A stretch of DNA of 64,000 nucleotides from Okapia johnstoni (lineage: Eukaryota; Chordata; Mammalia; Artiodactyla; Giraffidae). The position numbers were made by a program, and so were the translations under genes. The notes under the pieces are model-generated. The model saw only the letters and a program-made list of their open reading frames with translations, searched no databases and was not told the DNA's origin. The stretch spans positions 9,458,501-9,522,500 of the forward strand of contig CM044306.1 of assembly GCA_024291935.2 (NCBI GenBank), given 5' to 3'. Shown here one piece after another: positions 9,586 to 19,940 of the stretch; the stretch's first letter is position 1, and each line of letters starts with the position of its first letter.

Positions 9586-9611
9586 CTGGCATGTCAACCA
9601 CTTTTTCAAAA

Positions 9612-10740
9612 AACTGACTTGAGGTCTGATAATTTACATACAGTAAAGTACATCAAGTTAATGAGCTTTGGCAAATGTATACAGATGGTAACCATGACAA
9701 CCATAACATAGAGACCATTCTTATCATCCCTCAATGTTCTCTTAGGCCCTTTGCTGACAATCCCCTCTACTAGAACCCAACCCTGGCAACTGGTGATCTG
9801 CTTCCTCCTACTGCAGCTCTGCGTGTTCTAGAATTTCATATAAATGGAAACACACAATACGTAACCTTTAACTTAGCGCATGCTTTTGAGATGTCGCTGA
9901 GAATATCAGTAATTGGTTCTGTTTTTGCTGAGTAGTAGCCCACTGTGTGGACAGATCTCAGTTAGTTTCTGCACTTATGCATTGACGGACACCCGCGTCA
10001 CTCCCAGTTCTGGACTATAATCAGCCTCCCTTATCCATGGCTTCGTGTGCTTCAGTTTCAGTGGCAAACTCTGGTTTAAAAATATTAAATGGAAAATTCC
10101 AGAAATTAACAATTTATGAGTTTTAAATTGTGCACTGTTCTGAGTAGGGTGATAAAAATCCCCCGATATTCCACCTAGGACATGAATCACCCCCTCCTCC
10201 AATGTATTCCATCGATTAGTCAGCTGGTAGCCGTCTTGATTCTCAGATTGTCCAGACATTGCAATGTTTGTGTTAATTAACTCTTATCTTACTTAATAAT
10301 GGTCCTGGAGCACAATATTTGAGCTGGTAACTCGAATATTCTCTTACCATGCCTAACTTATAAATTAAACTTTACCATAGGTCGGTATGTACGGCAAAAG
10401 GCAGTATATATGGGGTTTGATACCATCCACAGTTTCAGGCATCCAATGGAGTCTTGGAAAGTATCTTCTGCAGATACGGGGGTCGGGGAAGGCTACTGTA
10501 TTACACATAAAACTGTTAAGAACATTTGGAGACAAGTCTTTGTGTGAACGTCAGTTTTTATTTCTTTTGCGGAGGGACAGGATTACTAGGTTCTACGGTC
10601 GGTGTCTGTTTAACTTCTTAAGAAACTGTCAAACTGTTTTCCAGATGAGCTGAATTCATTTTTGCATCCCTACTGGCAATTCCTATTACTGTTCCAGTGG
10701 CTTTAAATGCTCACCAATACTTGGCATTGTCAGTCGTCAG
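9612..10740 (-). mobile_element. Old L1M-type fragment split by a Tigger element
   Basis: The segments 9612-10020 and 10501-10740 match the inverted 3' part of old mammalian L1 as I remember it ('ctagaatttcatataaatgg', 'aagaaactgtcaaactgttt', 'cacttggtattgtcag'-like). The two halves are continuous with each other once 10022-10498 is removed. Confidence 0.7.
10022..10498. mobile_element. Tigger-type (mariner superfamily) non-autonomous DNA transposon
   Basis: The left end 'cagcctcccttatccatgg' and the right end '...ggctactg' resemble Tigger1 terminal inverted repeats (CAGTAG..CCCTTATCC). Internal phrases such as 'aatattaaatggaaaattcc' and 'tttcaggcatccaatgg' also fit. A TA follows the right end. 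At about 480 bp it is an internally deleted copy with no transposase frame. Confidence 0.75.
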
Positions 10741-12050
10741 GGTTTTATACTTTCAGCATATAGATCTTATACATATTTTGTTAGATTTTTATCTGTTTCA
10801 CGTTTTGGGGTGCTATTATAAATGCTGCTGTCTCAAAACATTTCCAGTTGTTCACTGCACAGAAATAAAATTAATTTTCGTATGTGAACTGTGCATCAGC
10901 TCTGCTAAACTCAGCTCTTAGGTCTTTTTTGAAGAGTCCTTAGGGTTTTCCTATCTAGTTGAACTTGTCCTTGGTGAAAAGAGACAGTTTTACCCTTTCT
11001 TTCCCAATCTAACGATTCTCCTTTTTCTTGCCTAATTGCACTGTCCGGGACCTCGCATAGGATGGTGGGTAAAGGAAAAGTGATAAGCACACTGCCAGTT
11101 TCCTAGCTTGATCATGGAGCTGTGGTTGTGTAACAGCATGAAGGGAACACAGCAACACTAATTCTAGTTTGGCAACTTCTTTGTGGCTTAAAATGATTTC
11201 AAAATAAAAAGTTAAGTGATAGGGGAAAAAAAAGTGGTGAATACTGACTTTCTTGCCTTGTTCCCAGCCTTCGAAGGAAAGTCTTTTACCATGAAGTATT
11301 ACGTTAGCTAAAGGTTTTTTTTCACAGACACCCTTTACCAGCCTAAAGAAGTTCCTTTTATTTCTAGTTTGCAAAGAGGTTTTTTCTTCCGCTTGTATTT
11401 ATTTTAAAAATATTTAAATTAATAAAATTCATTTTTATTATGACAAATGTTCAGAAAATACATTCTTAGTGTTTAACAAATACTTTTTTTTGGCCATGCA
11501 CCATGCTGGATCTTAGTTCTGAAACCAGGGATTGAACCCATGTCCCTGTAGTAGAAGCCTGGAGTCAACCACTGGACCACCGGGGAAGTCTCTGTTTGCC
11601 TTTAAATCGTGAATATGTACTGGATTCCATCAGATTTTTTTTTCTCTATCTTTTGAGATTATCATATGGTTTTACCTTCTTCATCTGTTAATATGGTGGA
11701 TTATGTGGATTTTATATTAAACCAACCTTGCGTTCCTAGAGTAAATCACAGTTTGTCATGAAGTATTGTACACTTTACATGACACTGTATTCAACTGGCT
11801 GAATTTTTGTCAAGGAATTTGCTTCTATGTTCATGAGGGTTTGTACTTTTCGTTTTTTATATTTGTTCGGTTTCGGTATCAGGGCAGTGATCACCTCACA
11901 GAATGAACTGAGGGTGTTCCCAGTTCCCAAAATTATGGAAGATTTTGTGTTGGCTCCTTACGACTTCTTCCTTAAATGTCTTAGACACAATTTACCAATA
12001 AAGTTATTTGGCCTTGGAATTTTCTTTGTGTGAAGGTATTTTATTTTTGC
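10741..12050 (-). mobile_element. Old L1 ORF2-derived fragment, decayed
   Basis: Plus-strand text reads as inverted L1 ORF2 ('agagacagttttaccctttc', 'aaaccaaccttgcgttccta', 'ttctatgttcatgagggttt', 'ggtatcagggcagtgatc'). It contains many stops and is interrupted by a SINE at 11483-11591. Confidence 0.75.
11483..11591 (-). mobile_element. CHR-type SINE, short copy
   Basis: T-run then 'ggccatgcaccatgctgg', the 'gggattgaacccatgtccc' box and a terminal 'ccaccggggaagtc', inserted in the L1 fragment. Confidence 0.85.
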
Positions 12051-13424
12051 TTTACCCAAATCTATTAATGGTTTTATTAAGATATAATTTACCAATTTGA
12101 AGTGCACAAAGAAGACCAGATTAACATTTGGAAAGAAATTAATCTCATTTTCTTTTGCCTAGTTCTGAGATGACTTTTGGGAATTTCTTTTTTGCTAATG
12201 AATTGCAAGCATGAGTGCTAGGCGGGCCCAAGTCACTTGGAGCTCAGTGTATCACAGCTACTTAAGACACCGCCAAGAGCCGATTTTCTGTGCCTCCACA
12301 TGCAGCTGCTCACCCTGTTCGACGTGCTCTGGCTCCCCACCTCCCATCCTGGGACTGTTCTCGTGAGGATCGCTAAGAGCACCACATCTTCCTCATTGCT
12401 GGGCCCCTGGAAACACTCGACCTCCTTACTTGACACCTCCGAGTTTGGACGGTTGACTCTCCTCCCTGGCTGGCCTGGTCAGGCTCGCAGCAGGTGGCCC
12501 CAGATTAGGATACTCTAAGGAAGCTTTAAAGACAGGCGGGCTATTTACAAGGTGTGAGTGAGCAGGTGCGGCTGGTATCTGGAGCACTGGCCACTCCCAA
12601 GCCAGAAGCGCAAAGGCAGGGAGATAGTGCAGGAGGCAGGCAGCCCTGGGGAGGGAATCAGGGCCTCCCAGCTTGCCCCACTGCTTCCTGCTGGTCGGGG
12701 TCAGTCCCAGAGTGTGCTAATGAAGTGCAGAGACTCGCTCAGGTCATCCTCTGGGGAGGCCGAGCAGGATGGGGAAGGGATGAAGGAGAATGGGCACCCT
12801 GACCCACACCTGTCTCCTTCCAGGTTCCTGAGGCCTCCTTTTAGGGCCCCCAGTGTCCTGCAGAATGGTCTAGTTGGTTCCTGCAGGCTCATCAGACACC
12901 TAATGACATCTGGACCAGTCGAGACCTCTCGCTGGAGCCCACCTCATTACCAGTCTTCTAGCAGTCTCCAAGAAAATGGATAAGTAGATGCTAATCTGTG
13001 TGTGGACTCATTTATTGTTCATGACAGCTCTGTGAAGTAGCTCCATTCTCGCTGTCCCTTTACAGGCAGGGAAATCGAAGCAGAGAGGTTAGCTGATCCA
13101 CACGGCCACACAGCTGGAAAGTGTCAGAGCCAGGACTGGAACCAGAACCGATATTCTTCATCAGTCTGACCAAAACAGCATCTTCAGGCTTACGGACAAG
13201 CTGGACTGGCTGATCTGGTTTCCATAAAGGCTTCCAGTCCACAAAGGTCCACGGTCCCAATTCCCTGAGCTCCCATGGCACCCCGGCCATCCTGCATCAA
13301 GAATGCTTCTGGCTCCTTCCTTGCCAGGATCCCTCTTCATCCCCACAGGAAGCACACCCTTCTCTGAGCCCCTGTGTGAATTGGTTCTCATATCCCCTGG
13401 GGCAGTGCCAAAAGCCAACACAGA
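12051..13424. other. Intergenic, between LGALS3BP and the CANT1 3' end
   Basis: Mostly single-copy sequence with a MIR at about 13003-13150. I recognise no gene. The G/T-rich stretch on the minus strand at 13408-13427 fits a downstream element for the CANT1 polyadenylation signal. Confidence 0.6.
13003..13150 (-). mobile_element. MIR SINE
   Basis: Contains the inverted MIR core: 'cagctctgtgaagtagctcc', 'aagcagagaggttagctgat', 'cacacagctggaaagtgtca' and 'gagccaggactggaacc'. Confidence 0.8.
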
Positions 13425-13446
13425 CCAGGAGACAAAGAGAATTCAC

Positions 13447-13452
13447 TTTATT
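13447..13452 (-). terminator. CANT1: CANT1 distal polyadenylation signal AATAAA
   Basis: Plus-strand TTTATT, read as AATAAA on the minus strand in the context AAACAATAAAGTGAATTC. A GU-rich element (TGTGTTGGCTTTTGG on the minus strand) lies about 20-40 bases downstream. Confidence 0.7.
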
Positions 13453-14914
13453 GTTTACAAAACAATGGCTCCAGTAGGAAGGAACACAATCATTATGCTT
13501 ACAGCAGCGAATAGGGGTGGGGGTGGGGGAAAGTCTAGCTTCAAAATACTTGAAAATCACTGACTGTGTGAAAACGGAGCTTCTGGGCACCTACCTGGGT
13601 CTTAGATCTCAACCCAGTGACTGTCCCTAGTCCTCCAATCTTCCTAATTTCATCTCTGGTATTTTAAATATTGCATAGCCCTGAATGTCATGGATATTTA
13701 TCAAGGAGGTGGGTCCGAGAGCCCAGGTAAGCAAAGTCAGAAAAGACTTGGGCCTTCAGACTGTGTCCAGCGGGAGGTGACTTCTAGAGACATGTCTGTT
13801 CAAAACCTTGTTTTCTGTTCTTTTGCTGTTTGTTTTATAGTGGAAGAACAACTGGCGCAGGAATGAGGGATCCTTCCCGGGTCCCCTCCGAGCAGTTGTA
13901 TTAAAATTCCAAAGTGGGGAAAGTCTCTGAGACAGGGCTTCACAAGGCAACAGGCAGAGCCTAAAACACGGCCCTTCCCGGCCATCCCAAACCCTACATT
14001 CTCCTGAGAGGTGAGGTAGCTTCTGGGTGAGGGGCACCGTGGGCTGATGGTGATGATCCTTCTAGGCTTCAGTTCTGGCTGACCTGTGTCCCGAACCCTC
14101 CACCTTTACCCTGGGGTATGCAGAAGAGACCACAGGGACTAAGACCTGTCAAAGTTTCTGTGAAGAGTTTCTAGAAAGAAGAGGCTGCAAAACTCCCACA
14201 GGGAAGAGGAGAAACAAAAGGCCAGGACAGAAATTGTCGGGCCAGGCAGGCCTCCTCCACAAGCTCCAGGGTAAAAGAGCCCCAGCGGGGGCCAGGTGCA
14301 GGCTTGCCAGAACCTGGGGCCCCACTTGACTCAGGAAGTACACATTCAAGTCATTTGTGGAAGTCTTTAAAGGAATGGCAATTTCTGATAATTGCTAGAA
14401 AAAGGTATTGTATCCTTATCTTTGTATCCTTTGGCCAAGGACTTAGAAATGCTTGAAAACTTGCCTTACTGACTGTAACTGCTTAATTACCATTTTCTTC
14501 ACTGCTGGGAATGAATTTCTTAACTACAGGACTTTGCTCTTGATAAGATTTGCCGATTCCATTTTATAAGAAAGGAAACTAATTAATATATAAGCTAATA
14601 ATTAAAACTTCAAAGTGCTACGCAGGCACAGAATTTTCCTGAAGACAGAATATGGGGCCAGCTCCTTGAATGGAGAAGTTTGAAGTGCGGGCAGACGGTG
14701 GGCCTGTGTCCCCTCTTGCAGCACTTTGAGCAGCCGTGTTCCTGGAGGCCGGCCATTGCTCTCACAGCCCTGTGAGGTCCTGCAGTGTAAACAGGTTCTT
14801 TTCCAGGGGCCTGGAGGGGTGGATTTAATGCCTGAGGTTCACAAGGAAAAGAGGGGTGGCCCAGAAGCGCCTAGCTGGCAGGCCCACTTCAGACTCACTG
14901 TTGGGTTCCAAGAG

Positions 14915-14990
14915 AGGGCACGGTGCTTGACACACAGTAGGAGCTCAAGAAATATTTATTCAACACAAGAAGAAATGGAGAGAAAAGAAA
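14915..14990 (+). mobile_element. MIR 3'-end remnant in CANT1 3' UTR
   Basis: 'ttgacacacagtaggagctc' followed by 'aagaaatatttattcaacac' matches the well-known MIR 3' end. On the transcribed (minus) strand it supplies an AATAAA at 14960-14955. Confidence 0.75.
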
Positions 14991-15359
14991 AGGAGTTCTG
15001 AAGGAAGAAAGGGCTGAATCGGAGGGTGGGCCCCAAATTAAGATGCCTGCAATGACTAGCTTCTACCACCAGGTGGCAGCGCAGGGAAATGTCCGGCCTG
15101 TAGTTTTGGGACACCCTCTACCCTCAACTTCCCTTCCCCTCTGAGAAGCCACATCTCAGGCTGGGACTGAGCTCCCAATTCTGGAAATTCTAAACCTGGC
15201 ACACACCTCAAGAGTTCCAAAACAAAACAAAACAAGAAAAAAAGACAAACTAAACATCACATGAAAGTGCAGTCCTTGGGTTTTTACAAAACTTGAGTCC
15301 TGACGTAGCTTAAAACCGTTCACCCATTGGCCTTGCTCATCATCTTGACTTTTCTTGGT

Positions 15360-15730
15360 TCAAATGAACTCTATGCCCTCGTACTTCACACTTCCGATCT
15401 TGGTCTCGGGCAGGAGGAAGCGTCCGTCCAGTGTGAAGGCCATGATGTAGGTGGCGATCTGGCCGCCATCCTCCTCGGACTTGAGGGCCACGATGATCTG
15501 GTCGTCGGTGTTGGGGATGAACTTGAAGGAGGAGAAGCCGTGGGTGGGGACCACCGCCCCCACGCGCCGGACGGTGATGTCCCCGAAGTCCTGGGTGGCG
15601 CTCAGCAGCAGGTTGGTGCCCCGGCGCTCGTCGTCCTTCTCGCTGTAGCGCTCGTGGCTGGCACGGCGCGGCAGGAAGAACCAGCGCTGCAGCGTGTCGC
15701 TCCAGCTGGCGGACTCATGGATGAGGTAGC
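15360..15730 (-). CDS. CANT1: CANT1 last coding exon
   Basis: Acceptor 'gtccccag' ends at 15731; two bases complete a split Gly codon, then [20 protein letters not shown] runs on to the C terminus KYEGIEFI and TGA at 15362-15360. It carries calcium ligands E284 (LIHES), S345 (HGFSS) and E396 (KYEG). Confidence 0.98.
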
Positions 15731-18700
15731 CTGGGGACACACAGACCGGTCACGGCCAGCCCGACCTGGTCCCACGGCATGCAGACCCGTGAGCGGCCCG
15801 GCGCCCGAGCAGCAACCCTGTTCATCTTTTTGTTAGTTGTGCATCTGTCCAGGGTGGCTGAACCCAGCAGGACAGAGCCCACGGGGCCGCACGAGCCTCT
15901 GCTGAGCCACCTCTCTGGCCACCCTCCCTCGCCAGCTTCCCCAGCACTGCTGAGTAGCCATGGCTACAAGGTCTGTCTGTATTTCACCTCCTTGGTGCTA
16001 CTCTTGGGGCGCAGAGGAGACAGCTTCTGGAAGAGGCACGAGTAACATCAGGTCTGATCTGAGAAGACGGATCAGGGCGGGTAGGAGAAGTTGCCTCGCA
16101 AGCCGTAAAGGATGGGAAGTCAGCCTATCTGGAGGTGAAGCTGTGACCTCAGTCACGTGCCCAAGCCTGCTCCAAGCACCGCCTCTCCCTACTACAAACC
16201 ACGACTTCCAGAAATGAGGGCAAAGAAGCAAAGCTTTGTGCCCCTGCTCCCACCACCAGGTCAGGGGTGAAGCCCGACCTTGGGGCGGCCCCCAGGAGGA
16301 CGCTACGGACCGGGCTACTGTCTGAGCCCGCCGGGTGAGCCTGGGTGAAGACCAAAAACGGCTCACCGGCCCCAGAACCCAGAGGCCTGGTGGGAGCAAC
16401 CGTCAGAGATAGCCGAATGGTCTAACAAGCAAGCTCATGGTGCCCGTCCCTGGGCCTGGCTCTCACCTGGCGGCCGGATCCCGGCAGCGGCCCGCAGGGC
16501 GTTGTAGCTGGACACCCAGTTCTCGTGGTCCACGCTGCCTCTGCAGCCCACCACCTTCACCCACTCCGGGTTCTCATTCAGCACCTCCCCTGTGGCGGTG
16601 GTCCACTCCTTGCCCAGGCCGCCCACATACAGATGCTCGTCCTTCACAGCCAGCCACTCGGCTTTGAAGCCTGGGGACAGGGAGACAGGGGCGGGGCTGA
16701 GGCGAGGGCCAGCCCTCTGCTGGCCTGGCCCAAGCAGAGAGCCCTCTGGGCCCGGCAGCTTTAGGTGGCAGAGGTCACTCATGTTGGACTCAACTTAGGG
16801 CGACGACAAAAGAACGGGATGGCTTGCAGCTCCATCCGAGGGTGGGCAGTCGGGCCCCTCTTCTTAGAGCAGACACCACGGCGTTCACGTGGGACAGACG
16901 AGAACCACCTCTGCCTTCTCTCTCCCAGCTCCTCTCTCCCTGCCCTCCAGCATCTTCCTCCCAAACTCACCCCAGGAACCCTGCTGGACACCCCCCATAA
17001 CCCATGTGAACCCCGCAGTAGAGTGGCCTAGTCCTCCCACAAGCCAGAAAAGTGGCCCTCCACTCACAATCTCTGCAGACCCCAACCTCCCCATTTCTCC
17101 AGCTGTCATGTCAGCCCCACTTCGGACTACGCCCAACCCTGGGAAAGTGCAAAAAAGTGCTGGTCACACAGAACACGCCTGAGGTCCCCACAGCCACACC
17201 CCCGAGGGATTTATGTGCCAGCGGCCAGAGATTAGTGGGGCTCAGCACAGATGCTCACAGTAGCCATGACAATCAGTGTGTTTATTTTCTTAGATGGATT
17301 TACCTACCATGAGCCTAGTTTTGAAGGTTGTGTGGGCACTTTGTTCTAGCGTCTTCTCACCTGTTCCTACACCGTGTTCTAATCTGTGCTAGTTCCCAAC
17401 TGTTTTGCAAACTTCCAGCTGGCCCAAGGAGCTGTGGCCACAACCCTCACCTCGGGATGCTTTTCTGCAGGTGGCTCTGGGGGACCCACTGACTTCCTGT
17501 GGTCTTCTCCGGGTGACCGACCACTGGGCAACCTCTATCCTGCTATCCTCCAGAACCAAGGGGCAAGCAGAACTGCTGGATGGTGCCGGACACGCGCGGC
17601 CGGCCTGAGGCAGGAAGTGGGCAATGGAAGTTTTCAATAAAACGGTGGCTGAGAGAGAGTCCTGCTAACCTACCCAGCCTCAGGCAAAGTTGGGACAGAT
17701 TTTTATCACTTCCAGGGAAGGGGGGCCTGGCAGCCAGCCCAGGGCCCAGTGAGTTAATGCGATTTCTCCTTTGACCCCAGGTCGTGGTAGTGGAGCCTGG
17801 CTTTCTAGCAGGTGCAGATCCAGCCACACGCATGGAAGCTGGTGTCAACTCTCCCGCTGCCCCACATGAAAGTTCTGGGCACACAGGCTCCCTCCCACAG
17901 CTCTGCTACCTGCCTGCTGGCATGGGGCCCAGACAATGCCAGAGGTCAGATTCCACTCAAGGTCAGGGTGGGGGGCACTGCTGGTCACAGTCAGACCCTC
18001 CCCTTGCTGGGTTTTCAGAAAGGAGCAGTTTGCTTTTTAACAAAGTCTCAGTTCAGAATGAGCAAACCTGATGCCCCGGCTTTAAAGGTGAGGCACATGC
18101 AGGGCGCAGTCCCAGCATGCGCTCACGACACTGATATGAGGACGCGGAAAGGGGCTGTCCCTGAGGGCAGGGCCCAGCACTCCTCTGAGAGAGAAACCCG
18201 CTTCCCCAACAGCCCCCAGCAGAAGCTCCCACTCTTGGATGCGGCTTCGGTCTGAGGTGTCTGAGGACTCTGCTCAGGCCATGGGGGCTGCAGGTCAGAG
18301 GTGGGGGAGACGAGATCTCCCCGATGTCCCCTCCCTCTGGACCTGTGACTCCTTCATCGCGCATGTGTTGAGAACCAAGCTGGCTGACCTGTCCTCCAGC
18401 ACAGCAGTGAGCCCGGGGACAGACGGCCCGACTTACCTTTCCCCACGGTGCCGTCGCCGTCAGACAGGATGACCCAGGGCACGGCCCTGGAGCCTTCGAT
18501 CTGGTAGACCACGCCTGTGCGGTCGTCCACGGAGTAGAGCTTCCCGTTGAAGACGATCAGATCTGACAGCTCCATGCCCCGCCCCTTCTCCGCCAGGTGG
18601 GACTCCAAGACCTCGTGGCCTTGGTCCCACTCCACGGCCACCCGGTCCCCGCTGTCTGACAGGGTCAGATGACCCTTCTTCAGGTAACTGACCCAGGTGT

Positions 18701-19067
18701 TCTCCTCCTGGGCCCTGGACTTTGTGTCCAGGTCAGCAATAACGGCAATCCGGTATCGCGTCCCGCCCAGTGTCCTCTGGGGGACAGACAGCGGGTAGGT
18801 GTCATTGTACCGTGCAGCAGGCGGCTGGCCGAGCCTCCAGTTGTGGGCGTTGGGCAGGGGGGGCCGGCCAGGAGGAGGGCGGTGGGCATAGAGCAGCCAG
18901 AGGACAGCGGCGCCCACGAAGGACGGCAGGATCACCCTCCAGCGGGGGCGAAAGCGGGGGTCCGCAGCCTTGGTCATGGACGCCAGCACGGGAAGGCCCC
19001 CCACGCTGATCCGCAGGGAGTGCATAGACTCATTCCATTCCGGGGGGTTGGCGAGCTGGACGGGCAT
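15360..19067 (-). CDS. CANT1: CANT1, calcium-activated nucleotidase 1 (complete, three coding exons)
   Basis: Type II membrane or secreted apyrase of the ER/Golgi. It hydrolyses UDP and GDP in a calcium-dependent way and is needed for proteoglycan synthesis; human loss causes Desbuquois dysplasia (established knowledge). Exons 19067-18437, 16670-16467 and 15730-15360 join to 401 codons plus TGA, the human length. A cytosolic N terminus is followed by a membrane anchor near residues 45-61 ([17 protein letters not shown]), an N-glycan sequon at N88 (NDT) and the apyrase domain. The calcium ligands I remember for the human enzyme are all present: S168, D169, E215, E284, S345 and E396. Compared with my memory of human, residue 209 is Gly rather than Glu and residue 253 Cys rather than Tyr. 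The start codon aligns with human MPVQL. No damage is seen. Confidence 0.98.
15731..16466 (-). other. CANT1: CANT1 intron between coding exons 2 and 3
   Basis: Donor GTGAGA at 16466, acceptor AG at 15732-15731. No recognised repeat or gene in these 736 bases. Confidence 0.9.
16467..16670 (-). CDS. CANT1: CANT1 middle coding exon
   Basis: Acceptor 'ctgtccccag' ends at 16671; donor CCAG|GTGAGA at 16467/16466. 204 bases, phase 1 at both ends. Encodes [20 protein letters not shown] through [12 protein letters not shown], including calcium ligand E215 (KAEW) and the conserved SVDHENW. Confidence 0.97.
16671..18436 (-). other. CANT1: CANT1 intron between coding exons 1 and 2
   Basis: Donor GTAAGT at 18436-18431, acceptor AG at 16672-16671. 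I recognise no interspersed repeat in 1.77 kb, which is unusual for this repeat-rich window, but no conserved element can be named either. Confidence 0.85.
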
Positions 19068-19071
19068 CAGA
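18437..19071 (-). CDS. CANT1: CANT1 first coding exon
   Basis: The acceptor 'ccacccttcag' ends at 19072 and leaves only four UTR bases before ATG at 19067-19065; an alternative AG lies upstream at about 19089. Coding part 18437-19067. Encodes the N terminus [18 protein letters not shown], membrane anchor, the N88 sequon, IAVIADLDT and the S168-D169 calcium ligands in GMELSDL. Donor AAAG|GTAAGT splits a Gly codon. Confidence 0.97.
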
Positions 19072-19720
19072 CTGAAGGGTGGGCGGGACCTACAACGTGG
19101 GGCAGAGAAGCGAGGTCATCACTTGCCGGGCATAGCGTCCCACGCACAAGCGGGCGCACAGTCCAAGGCAGCCTCGTCCAGGGTGACCAGCGTGGCCATG
19201 ACTCTGAGCCGTTACTGCTCCCTTGGCTTAAGTAAACCCTGACTCTAGCAGTATCTTTGTTTACTCCTATTCAGCAGGAAGAAAAGTCTTTCCAAAGCAA
19301 AACCATTCCATGTCCTCTGTCTCAGCTGGCATGGCAGAAACCTCAGTGAGAGAAAGTTTTGTGTAAGCTGGTGCTTTGCAATCTTGGGAAAGAGGGCATG
19401 TGGCAGGCGGGGAGGAGCTGGGGTGGGGGGGCGTTGGGCAGGACAAACTACCACAGAGAGTACAGGTCTGTATTTTAAGCAAAGGTCACCTAAGCCAGCA
19501 AGCCCTCCCTGATGGCTCTGTTTCCAACAGCGCCCCCCATCCCCTTCCTTGGCACCTGTCACCACCCGACATCATGGTACAGTTTACTCACTTGCGCCTC
19601 CAGCTACTAGAATAGTGCACAGAGCAGACGCATGCTCAGAGAGGGAGTCTTTACTTCCTCCTGGGTTACGTTTCTGTGATATTCAAATAAAGCACAAAAC
19701 ACAATCAGCCAAACAGAAAC

Positions 19721-19940
19721 ATGCTGTGCTTAGTTGCTCAGTCATGTCTGACTTTCTGTGACCCCGCGGACTGTAGCCTGTCGGGCCCCTCTGTCCATGG
19801 GACTGTTCAGGCAAGAATACGGGAGTGGGACGCCATTTCCTCCCCCAGGGGATATTCCTGACCCAGGGATTGAACCTTCACCCCCCATGTCTCCTGAATC
19901 GCAGGGGGATCCTTCACCCGCTGAGCCATCAGGGAAGCCC
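19721..19940 (-). mobile_element. Bov-tA SINE with long flanking direct repeats
   Basis: Inverted Bov-tA ('ttagttgctcagtcatgtct' to 'gccatcagggaagccc'). Flanks 19681-19720 and 19941-19981 are similar to each other over about 40 bases (attcaaa..aag...aaaacacaatca / ccaaacagaaaca), longer than a usual SINE target duplication. Confidence 0.9.

Larger units (their letters stand above)
13425..15359 (-). other. CANT1: CANT1 3' UTR
   Basis: Extends from the stop codon at 15362-15360 to just past a minus-strand AATAAA at 13452-13447. It includes a MIR remnant that carries a second AATAAA (14960-14955) and an A-rich plus-strand run near 15225-15245. The end is inferred from the distal signal and a following GU-rich stretch, not from transcript data. 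Confidence 0.65.

Noticed and set aside
18669..19235. 188-codon plus-strand frame
   Set aside because: Antisense shadow of the CANT1 first coding exon, whose minus-strand protein is unmistakable.
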